The translations under genes were made by a program, and so were the position numbers. DNA of 8,069 nucleotides, taken from assembly GCA_964430275.1 (NCBI GenBank), contig CAYSGF010000139.1:1-8069 (forward strand), given 5' to 3'. The notes beneath the pieces were generated by a model. That model did no database searches. It worked only from the letters and a program-made list of their open reading frames with translations, and was not told the origin of the DNA. The DNA is from DASTYK01 sp964430275 (GTDB lineage Bacteria > Gemmatimonadota > Gemmatimonadetes > Longimicrobiales > RSA9). Position 1 is the first letter of the stretch, and each line of letters starts with the position of its first letter. Positions 1 through 6,685 of the stretch are shown here, in pieces.

Positions 1-29
1 ATCTCGGTGCCGTCGAGCTGAGTGACCTG

Positions 30-32
<3 letters not shown>
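1..32 (-). pseudogene. lepA: In-frame TAA and LepA-like continuation at the window edge
   Basis: Reading leftward, the codons are ACC GCC CCG ACG GTG GAG TAA CAG GTC ACT, giving TAPTVE, stop, QVT and then QLDGTE up to base 1. LepA proteins such as that of E. coli read TAPTVVYEV here, so the stop replaces the conserved tyrosine. One base change (TAC or TAT to TAA) explains it, and no frameshift is needed because the frame downstream is unchanged. The other five stops visible in the window are TAG or TGA. Whether this is a real nonsense mutation or an assembly error cannot be told from the sequence. Confidence 0.6.
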
Positions 33-1151
<1,119 letters not shown>

Positions 1152-1192
1152 GCTGGCGGCCCCATTCGTTCGCGATTGAGATACAGCCTTCA

Positions 1193-1198
1193 AGTATA
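1193..1198 (-). promoter_or_regulatory. Candidate -10 element (TATACT) for lepA
   Basis: On the minus strand TATACT matches the sigma-70 -10 consensus TATAAT at five of six positions in otherwise GC-rich sequence. It overlaps the TTG codon that opens the longest lepA frame. A transcript starting about seven bases downstream would exclude that TTG and leave roughly 35 bases of leader before the GTG at 1151. No good -35 hexamer lies 16-18 bases upstream, so the promoter call is tentative. Confidence 0.4.
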
Positions 1199-1210
1199 GC
1201 GGGAGGGCAA
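1198..1210 (-). repeat. 13-bp direct repeat, copy 1 (upstream of lepA)
   Basis: On the minus strand this reads TTGCCCTCCCGCT and runs into the TATACT -10 box of lepA, sharing base 1198. The identical 13 bases occur at 1799-1811 upstream of the response regulator, in the same orientation relative to the gene. It may be a shared operator or a coincidence. Confidence 0.4.
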
Positions 1211-1237
1211 GGTCGGTCGGTAGCTGTCACGGAGGCT

Positions 1238-1256
1238 GTCCGGATCGGTACCGGAC
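1238..1256. repeat. Short inverted repeat between the response regulator and lepA
   Basis: GTCCGG (1238-1243) and CCGGAC (1251-1256) pair across a seven-base loop, and a G-U and a C-G pair could extend the stem to 1236-1258. It lies in the 3' flank of the regulator gene and upstream of lepA. No T-run follows in either direction, so it is not a canonical intrinsic terminator. In GC-rich DNA a stem this short may be chance. Confidence 0.25.
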
Positions 1257-1302
1257 GGCGCGATGCGGGGGAGGAGCGCCGCCGCGGCAGGAGGGCGGGC
1301 AG

Positions 1303-1330
1303 CCGTCGCTAGGCCGCGATGTAGCGACGG
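1303..1330 (-). terminator. Stem-loop straddling the stop codon of the response regulator
   Basis: CCGTCGCT (1303-1310) and AGCGACGG (1323-1330) are perfect 8-bp inverted repeats around a 12-base loop. The TAG stop of the regulator (1309-1311) overlaps one arm and the loop edge. The hairpin could stabilise the mRNA 3' end or weakly terminate transcription. It lacks a T-tract, so a true intrinsic terminator is doubtful. Confidence 0.3.
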
Positions 1331-1674
1331 ACCTCCTGAAGCACGCGCTTGGGGTCACAGGGCTTCGAGAGGAAGCCGTCGCAGCCGGCATCGCGGGCGC
1401 GCTTGCCGACGGCACCGTACGTGTGCGCGGTCATCATGACGATGGGGATGCGGGACAGCCGTGCATCGCCCTTGAGCTCGGCGGCGATGTCGGCTCCTGT
1501 CCTGCCCGGCAGGGAGTGGTCGAGCAGGATGAGGTCCGGAAGCTGCCGGCGCACGACCTCGAGGGCGTGCTCGCCCGTCTCGGCCGTGAGAACCCGGTAG
1601 CCGTGGTTTTCCAGATACATCCGATGAATGCCCAGGAGCTGGAGCTGGTCATCAACCAGTAGAATCGTCCTCAT
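1309..1674 (-). CDS. Single-domain response regulator (CheY/DivK-like receiver)
   Basis: This 121-residue protein is a bare receiver domain with no output domain. It probably passes a phosphoryl signal by protein contact or within a phosphorelay in the cytoplasm. The acidic pair D8-D9 follows strand 1 (ILLVDD). D52 in LILLDHSLPG is the phospho-acceptor, T82 (MMTAH) is the switch residue and K104-P105 (LSKP) completes the active site. The residue after the acceptor is H53, where methionine is usual. The ATG at 1674 has an AGGA eight bases upstream (1683-1686), and the gene ends in TAG. No histidine kinase is adjacent, so its partner and target cannot be named. It is separated from the small membrane gene upstream by 171 bases and from lepA by about 150, so it is probably its own transcription unit. 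Confidence 0.93.
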   Translation of the reverse strand: MRTILLVDDQLQLLGIHRMYLENHGYRVLTAETGEHALEVVRRQLPDLILLDHSLPGRTGADIAAELKGDARLSRIPIVMMTAHTYGAVGKRARDAGCDGFLSKPCDPKRVLQEVRRYIAA

Positions 1675-1845
1675 ACTGCCAATCCTGCCGGAGGGGCAAC
1701 GGCGCGCGAAGGATTCCTTGTTCCGGGGCGAGCTGAAGATGCCACGCGCGGATGCGGCGATGCAAGGCCCGGATGTGCAGTTCCGGACGTCGTACAGCAG
1801 CGGGAGGGCAAAGATCCGTCGCGCCGGCGTGGCCCTTCGAGCGGC
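1675..1845. other. Intergenic region upstream of the response regulator
   Basis: No convincing gene is present in these 171 bases. They hold the regulator's ribosome binding site (AGGA on the minus strand, 1683-1686), copy 2 of the 13-bp repeat and its looser relative at 1690-1699. There is also a weak 5-bp inverted repeat, CCGGA at 1769-1773 with TCCGG at 1782-1786. I found no strong promoter hexamers and no terminator with a T-tract. Confidence 0.6.
1799..1811 (-). repeat. 13-bp direct repeat, copy 2 (upstream of the response regulator)
   Basis: This copy reads TTGCCCTCCCGCT on the minus strand, exactly as at 1198-1210. It lies about 125 bases upstream of the regulator ATG. A looser relative, TTGCCCCTCC, is found at 1690-1699, next to the regulator's ribosome binding site. 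No clear -10 box accompanies this copy. Confidence 0.4.
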
Positions 1846-2037
1846 TCAGTGTGGCCGATCGGCGTCGCTCCGGCGGCGCGTGAGGACGAAGGCGAATGCG
1901 AGGGTGAGCACGGCGGCGCCCGCTCCGACGACGACGGGGGTCGAGTGGTGGTTCGAGAGGGCATGGCCCCACGCGTACGGGACCAGGATCAGCACAATGG
2001 AGGTAATGAGGACCAGGATCGAGCGCAGAAAGGTCAT
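1846..2037 (-). CDS. Small two-helix membrane protein of unknown function
   Basis: I do not recognise a family for this 63-residue protein. Two hydrophobic segments are clear: about residues 6-23 (SILVLITSIVLILVPYAW) and about 34-53 (PVVVGAGAAVLTLAFAFVLT). A short polar loop, HALSNHHS, joins them. The C-terminus carries an RRR cluster and R5 lies before helix 1, so by the positive-inside rule both ends should be cytoplasmic. The ATG at 2037 has a GGAGAA (2047-2052 on the other strand) slightly far upstream, and the gene ends in TGA. It begins 29 bases after the stop of the M28 peptidase on the same strand, which suggests co-transcription. The hydrophobic pattern makes a chance frame less likely, but without homologues this remains a hypothetical gene. 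Confidence 0.65.
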   Translation of the reverse strand: MTFLRSILVLITSIVLILVPYAWGHALSNHHSTPVVVGAGAAVLTLAFAFVLTRRRSDADRPH

Positions 2038-2066
2038 GGCTGCGGGTTCTCCGTTCGTGGCGGTGA

Positions 2067-3602
2067 CTAGCGTGTGAGCTCGCGGATCCGCTGGATCCCG
2101 TCAGGGGACCAGCGCGGCGGCTGCACGTCGGATGCGAGGGCGTGGCCGAGCCAGAAGACGAGGCGCGCGACCCTGGCCACCTTGTCGGTATCGATCCTGT
2201 CGACGTGGTCGCTCGGCCGGTGATAGTCCTCGTGCACGCCGGCAAAGAAGAACAGGGCGGGCACTTCCCGCCGCGCAAAGTTGAAATGATCGCTGCGGAA
2301 GAAGAAGTTCTGCTCGGGCCAGATGTCCTCGGCGACGGTCAGTCCGAGATCGCTGCGCTCGGTCGCGACCGTCTGCACGAGCGGTCCGAGCGAGGAGAAC
2401 TCCTGGCCGATGACGACGATGCTGTCGGGTGCGTTCCGGCCGATCATGTCAATGTTGATATTGGCGACGATCTGCTCGATCGGCACGGTCGGATGATCGG
2501 CGAAATAGCGCGAGCCGAGCAGACCCTTCTCTTCCCCACTGACGCCCAGGAACAGCAGCGAGCGCGCGGGCGCTACCGGGAGTGCCGCAAACGCCTCGGC
2601 GAGCTCCAGAATCGCGGCTGTGCCGGATGCGTCGTCATCGGCACCGTTGAAGATGGAGTCGCCGTTCGCATCGGGCGCACCGACGCCGACGTGGTCGAAG
2701 TGCGCGCTGAAGACGATGTAGGTGTTGCGGAGCGTGGAGTCGCTGCCGGGCAGAATCGCTGCGACGTTGGGGGGCTGATGATCGGTATCGACGAACGGTG
2801 CCGCCAGAAGGGCAGTCAGGCCGGCCACGGGTACGGGCGCAGCGGCGCTACGCCGCTCGAGTGCGCCCAGTTCGCTGCCGGCGGCGCGGAGCGCTGCCTC
2901 GGCAACGTCGCGCCGGAGGAAGGCGACCGGCACCTCGGGCGAGATGCTCCGGGTGGCAGCGCCGCCCTGCGCCTGACGTCCGATTGCCGCTTCATCGACA
3001 TCGCCGGGAAGGATGACGAGGAGCGCGCGCGCGTGGGCTGCCGTTGCGGCGGCCCGGGCACGGGTGATGACCGCGCGGGTCGTGCGGTCGATTGCGCCGG
3101 GCGCCGAGATGGCGACGACGCGGTCGCGCAGCGCAGCCGCCGCCTCGGGCGCCGTCACTGAGCCGGCATAGACGACGCTGCCCTCGACACGACTCGGTTC
3201 GCCGGGCATGACGTAGAAGTCGCTGGCGAATGCGAGCGGTGCGGAACCGTCCGGCGTGCGTAGCTCCAGGTGCGTGGCGGTCCGGTCGAGCGCACGCGTG
3301 ATGAAGGGATAGCGCTGCAGGAAGCTGCCGTCGTCGCCGGCGGGCCGCAGACCGAGGCGGCGGAACTCGCTGGCGATGTACGCGGCGGCGACTTCGAGGC
3401 CGGGACTCGGTGTATCGCGCCCGCGCAGCGCGTCGTCTGCGAGGAACGCGATGCGCGCGTACATGTCATCGGGCGTGATCGTCGCCGCCGCACGACCGAG
3501 CGGCGACCGATCAGCCGCACGGGAGTCCGGGTCGGGCTGGGTGCTGCACGCTGCTGCCAGCACGATTGCAAACGGCAGCCAGAATGTGGCGTGCTGCTTC
3601 AT
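2067..3602 (-). CDS. M28-family zinc metallopeptidase, predicted lipoprotein
   Basis: This 511-residue protein is probably an exported, membrane-anchored aminopeptidase that trims peptides outside the cytoplasm. Residues 1-19 (MKQHATFWLPFAIVLAAAC) look like a signal peptide with a relaxed lipobox, AAAC, ending at Cys19. Residues about 135-290 are consistent with the PA-type insert common in this family. The co-catalytic zinc site is complete: H301 and D303 (SAHFDH), bridging D322 (GADDDASG), catalytic base E357 and ligand E358 (SGEEKG), D385 (NIDMIGR) and H461 (DYHRPSDH). The frame is open up to 3932, but the ATG at 3602 is chosen because it starts the signal peptide and has GGAG five bases upstream (3608-3611). 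The gene ends in TAG. It is the first gene of the leftward block and is divergent from the DUF58 gene. The exact substrate cannot be read from the sequence. Confidence 0.93.
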   Translation of the reverse strand: MKQHATFWLPFAIVLAAACSTQPDPDSRAADRSPLGRAAATITPDDMYARIAFLADDALRGRDTPSPGLEVAAAYIASEFRRLGLRPAGDDGSFLQRYPFITRALDRTATHLELRTPDGSAPLAFASDFYVMPGEPSRVEGSVVYAGSVTAPEAAAALRDRVVAISAPGAIDRTTRAVITRARAAATAAHARALLVILPGDVDEAAIGRQAQGGAATRSISPEVPVAFLRRDVAEAALRAAGSELGALERRSAAAPVPVAGLTALLAAPFVDTDHQPPNVAAILPGSDSTLRNTYIVFSAHFDHVGVGAPDANGDSIFNGADDDASGTAAILELAEAFAALPVAPARSLLFLGVSGEEKGLLGSRYFADHPTVPIEQIVANINIDMIGRNAPDSIVVIGQEFSSLGPLVQTVATERSDLGLTVAEDIWPEQNFFFRSDHFNFARREVPALFFFAGVHEDYHRPSDHVDRIDTDKVARVARLVFWLGHALASDVQPPRWSPDGIQRIRELTR

Positions 3603-3628
3603 GTGCGCTCCGGGAACCATGGGGCGGG

Positions 3629-3657
3629 AAGATAGGCAAGCGTGGGCGCACGGACCA
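3629..3657 (-). promoter_or_regulatory. Weak candidate promoter for the M28 peptidase
   Basis: TATCTT on the minus strand (3634 to 3629) could serve as a -10 box, with TGGTCC (3657 to 3652) as a poor -35 at 17-base spacing. It would leave a leader of about 20 bases containing the GGAG ribosome binding site. The -35 match is weak, so this is a guess from position. Confidence 0.25.
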
Positions 3658-3690
3658 GCCACCCGCAGGATCTCGGGTACTCGCGCCCAC
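3642..3690. repeat. Nested inverted repeats in the divergent intergenic region
   Basis: GTGGGCGC (3642-3649) and GCGCCCAC (3683-3690) are perfect 8-bp inverted repeats. Inside them ACCCG (3661-3665) and CGGGT (3674-3678) form a second, almost concentric pair. An 8-base palindrome, GGCATGCC, follows at 3692-3699. The position between two divergent genes suits an operator or a cruciform, but such repeats are not rare in GC-rich DNA. Confidence 0.3.
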
Positions 3691-3764
3691 CGGCATGCCA
3701 TCCATCCCGGCCCTGATTGCGCGCCGGACCCCGACCGCGCAGCGTCGTGCGCGGCGACGGCGAA

Positions 3765-3793
3765 TTGCCGCGCGGGCCGCCACAGCCTACAAT
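3765..3793 (+). promoter_or_regulatory. Sigma-70-type promoter for the DUF58-BatA-mfd operon
   Basis: TTGCCG (3765-3770) and TACAAT (3788-3793) are separated by exactly 17 bases, the ideal spacing, and match the -35 and -10 consensus at four and five of six positions. Transcription would begin near 3800, only a few bases before the ATG at 3804. The mRNA would therefore be leaderless or nearly so, and the GGGG at 3797-3800 could not act as a ribosome binding site. Confidence 0.55.
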
Positions 3794-3803
3794 CGCGGGG
3801 CGT

Positions 3804-4730
3804 ATGGCCGACGTACCTTTGACACACGCGCGCGAGCGCACGGATCTGCTCGCCCCTCGCGAGCTCGCCGCACTCGGCGGGCTCGAGTTCGTCGCGCGCA
3901 GTGTCGTGGAAGGGTTCATTGCCGGGCTGCATCGCTCACCGCACCGCGGGTTCTCCGTGGAATTCGCCGAGCACCGCATGTATCAGCCGGGCGACGACCT
4001 GCGCTATATCGACTGGCGCATGTTCGGTCGCTCGGACCGATACTATATCAAGCAGTTCGAGGAGGAGACGAACCTCCGCTGCTACCTGCTCGTGGACGCG
4101 AGCGCATCCATGGCGTGGACGTCCGGGGGCGGGCTGCCGCCGAAGCTGTGGTACGCAAAGCAGCTCGCGGCCGCGCTCGCACTGCTGCTTCTGCGCCAGG
4201 GTGATGCCGTGGGCATGGTGGGTTTCGATGAAGTCGCCCGCACGCACATCACGCCGCGCGGCGGACGGCGCCACTGGCTGGAAGTACTGCATGCACTGGA
4301 GTCGCTGGGCGCATCCGGGCGCACGGAGGCAGGCAGTGCACTGCGGGACATTACGGGACGGCTGCGCCGGCGCGGCCTGGTCATTCTGATTTCCGACCTG
4401 CTGGTTGACCCGGTCACGACGCGGCTCGCGCTGCAGTACCTGCGCCACCGCGGCCACGAAGTGCTCGTGTTCCACCTGATCGACCCGGGCGAGCGCGAAT
4501 TGCCACCGGGCGTCGGCGACGCCCGCTTCATCGACCCCGAGACGGGCGAGGAGCTGCCCGTGAGTGTTGCGGATCTGCGGCGCGAGTATCGCGACGCGGT
4601 CCAGCACGCAATCGACGAGTGGCGCGGCACGCTGCGTCCGCAGGGCATCGACTACGAGGTGGTCGATACCGACGAGCCGCTCGCGCACGCGCTGCGCGCC
4701 TACCTCCACAAGCGTGAGCGGCTCGGCTGA
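3804..4730 (+). CDS. DUF58 domain protein with VWA-like fold
   Basis: This 308-residue protein belongs to the DUF58 family, cytoplasmic proteins that usually work with a MoxR-type AAA ATPase and membrane VWA proteins of the Bat group in envelope or stress functions. The family signature is plain: GLHRSPHRGFSVEFAEHR at about residues 41-58, followed by YQPGDDLRYIDWR at 60-72. A VWA-like metal site is present as DASAS (D98, S100, S102), with T174 and the late acidic segment LISD at 195-198 as possible further contacts. No signal peptide or membrane helix is seen. The frame is open from 3717, but the ATG at 3804 gives a normal N-terminus and follows the promoter directly. Its TGA overlaps the ATG of the next gene by one base, which points to translational coupling. 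No MoxR gene lies beside it in this window, which is unusual. Confidence 0.92.
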   Translation: MADVPLTHARERTDLLAPRELAALGGLEFVARSVVEGFIAGLHRSPHRGFSVEFAEHRMYQPGDDLRYIDWRMFGRSDRYYIKQFEEETNLRCYLLVDASASMAWTSGGGLPPKLWYAKQLAAALALLLLRQGDAVGMVGFDEVARTHITPRGGRRHWLEVLHALESLGASGRTEAGSALRDITGRLRRRGLVILISDLLVDPVTTRLALQYLRHRGHEVLVFHLIDPGERELPPGVGDARFIDPETGEELPVSVADLRREYRDAVQHAIDEWRGTLRPQGIDYEVVDTDEPLAHALRAYLHKRERLG

Positions 4731-6685
4731 TGGGATTCCTCGCACCCGCGCTGCTCGTGCTCGGCGCGGCCACTGTCATTCCGATCCTGCTTCACCTGCT
4801 GCAGCGTCACCAGGGGCCGCGCGTGGTCTTTCCGGCACTGCGCTACCTGCGCCGCGCAGAGAAGGAGAGTGCCCGCAAAATCCGGCTGCGCCAGATCCTG
4901 CTGCTGCTCCTGCGGCTCGCCGCGCTCGTATTGCTTGCACTCGCGGCCGCACGTCCGTTCCTTCGCGGCAGCGGCGCGAGTCACGAGCCGACAGCCGTCG
5001 CGCTCATTCTGGACAACTCGTTGAGCAGCAGCGCGGTCGTCGAGGATCGGCGCGTGCTCGACGGGCTAAAGGCACGCGCGCTGGAGAGCCTGCTGCGCGC
5101 AGGTCCCGACGATCGCTTCTGGCTGATTCGTGCTGGTGCCCCCTGGGAGCCGGCCCTGCCCGGCGATGCGGCGACCACGGCGATGCGCGTGCGGGCGACG
5201 GAGCCGACCCCGGCTGCCGGTGACGTCAGCGCGGCAGTCACGCACGCCGCGGCACTGCTCGCGACCGGCGCGGACGGTCGCGCCCGCGAGATCCAGATCC
5301 TGAGCGATGCGCAGCGCAGTGCGTTCGTCGCCGACCCGGGCGACCTGGGCGCCGTCACCATCGTCGCGTGGGTACCCGACGGCACACCGCCGAATCGCGC
5401 GATCGTCAACGTCGAGGTGGGCGGCGGCCTCGCGCCGATCGCCGGGCAGCGCAGCGCCGTGGCTGTGGGCGTCGAGGGCGCCGGCGGCGACACCGTGGGC
5501 GTGCGTCTCACGCTCGACGGCCGCACCGTCGCCGCCGGCTCGGCGCCCATCGGCAGCAGCGCGGTACTGCCGTTTCCGGCACGAGCACCCGGCTTCGCGG
5601 TTGGGCACGTAGAGATGGATGCCGACGTACTGCGTGGCGATGACCGCAGGTACTTCGCGACCCGCGTGCTGCCGCCGCCAGCTGTCGCCTACACAGGTGG
5701 AAACACCTTCCTGAACGATGGAATCGATGTCCTCGCCGACGCGGGCCGGATACGCCGCGACGCAGGCGTGGTCGACGTCGCCGTTCTGCCGGCCGGCGCA
5801 GGAATCGAGGCGCTGCGTGCCGGCGCCAACGCGATCATCCTGCCGCCGACCTCGCCGCTGGAGCTGCCAGCGCTGAATCGCCGCCTGACGGCCGCCCGCG
5901 TTCCCTGGCGCTACAGCGCCCGCAGCGGCACGGGCGAAGCGCGCCTCGTGCTCGAGTCACAGGCGGACGGCGTCCTGAGTCCACTTGGCCGGGCGCGTAT
6001 CCGCGAGTGGTACACGCTCGAGCGGCTAGGCGCTTCGCCCGACTCGGTACTGCTCGCGCTCTCCGACGGCTCGCCGTGGGCAGTGCGGGGCGAGCGCACC
6101 GCAGGCGGCACGTACATACTGCTCGCGACGCCGCTCGACGAGGCGGCGAGCACGATTCCCACATCACCGGCCATGCTGCCGCTGCTGGATCGGCTGACCG
6201 GCGCATGGACCGCGGCAGACGCGACCGCGCCATCCGCGGCGCCGGGCGAGACGATCGTGCTGCCGGCACGCGCGAGCGCGATCCTGTTGCCGGACGGCAC
6301 GCGTGAGCCCGTCGGCAACGCCTCCACCTATCGGATCACCGGCGGCGCGGGGGTATACGCCATCCTCGGTGGCACAGATACGGTCGCTGCGTTCGTCGTC
6401 AACCCTGCAGCGGCGGAATCGGATCTGACTCGCCTGAGCGAGCGCGAGCTGCGGAACCGCTTCGCGGACGTCGATGTCGTGACCGTCGACGATGCGGACG
6501 ACTGGACCGGCGCAGTCTACCAGCAGCGGCTTGGAGCGGAATCGTGGCGACCTTTTGCGCTGCTTGCCTTCCTCGTGCTCGTGATCGAAACGATGCTGGC
6601 GGCGAGCGGCCAGGTGAACCGTACGCGCGGCACGGTGGCTGCACCAGCGCCCGACATGCGTCCGCAAGCCTCCAGCGCAGACTGA
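4730..6685 (+). CDS. BatA-like membrane protein with VWA domain
   Basis: The N-terminus matches the BatA (aerotolerance regulator) family: MGFLAPALLVLGAATVIPIL leads a first membrane helix at about 3-24. The segment GPRVVFPALRYLRR follows, and a second helix lies at about 54-76 (QILLLLLRLAALVLLALAAA). A VWA-like domain begins at residue 90 with DNSLS (D95, S97, S99), a complete DxSxS metal motif. The region from about 320 to 500 resembles the amidotransferase-like fold often found in these proteins, without a catalytic site that I can recognise. A last helix sits at about 606-625, before a short polar tail. At 651 residues it has the usual size for this class. It is probably an inner-membrane protein that partners with the DUF58 protein, perhaps as a scaffold in envelope maintenance; the function is inferred from the family. 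It overlaps its neighbours by one base on each side. BatA naming is by domain, not proven orthology. Confidence 0.85.
   Translation: MGFLAPALLVLGAATVIPILLHLLQRHQGPRVVFPALRYLRRAEKESARKIRLRQILLLLLRLAALVLLALAAARPFLRGSGASHEPTAVALILDNSLSSSAVVEDRRVLDGLKARALESLLRAGPDDRFWLIRAGAPWEPALPGDAATTAMRVRATEPTPAAGDVSAAVTHAAALLATGADGRAREIQILSDAQRSAFVADPGDLGAVTIVAWVPDGTPPNRAIVNVEVGGGLAPIAGQRSAVAVGVEGAGGDTVGVRLTLDGRTVAAGSAPIGSSAVLPFPARAPGFAVGHVEMDADVLRGDDRRYFATRVLPPPAVAYTGGNTFLNDGIDVLADAGRIRRDAGVVDVAVLPAGAGIEALRAGANAIILPPTSPLELPALNRRLTAARVPWRYSARSGTGEARLVLESQADGVLSPLGRARIREWYTLERLGASPDSVLLALSDGSPWAVRGERTAGGTYILLATPLDEAASTIPTSPAMLPLLDRLTGAWTAADATAPSAAPGETIVLPARASAILLPDGTREPVGNASTYRITGGAGVYAILGGTDTVAAFVVNPAAAESDLTRLSERELRNRFADVDVVTVDDADDWTGAVYQQRLGAESWRPFALLAFLVLVIETMLAASGQVNRTRGTVAAPAPDMRPQASSAD

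Noticed and set aside
1709..1719. Palindrome AAGGATTCCTT as a hairpin
   Set aside because: The arms are separated by one base, too tight for an RNA hairpin, and there is no supporting context.
2142..3161. Plus-strand open frame (339 codons) opposite the M28 peptidase
   Set aside because: The zinc-site motifs lie on the minus strand, and the plus frame is compositionally a shadow.
3717..3803. Upstream ATG for DUF58 (29 extra residues)
   Set aside because: The extension covers the promoter hexamers and is Arg/Pro-rich sequence unlike the family's N-terminus.
3603..3932. N-terminal extension of the M28 peptidase by 110 codons
   Set aside because: It would bury the signal peptide inside the protein and overlap the start of the divergent DUF58 gene; the ATG at 3602 has a good ribosome binding site.
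3936..4745. Minus-strand open frame (269 codons) opposite DUF58
   Set aside because: It shows no recognisable domain and lies across the conserved DUF58 signature on the other strand.
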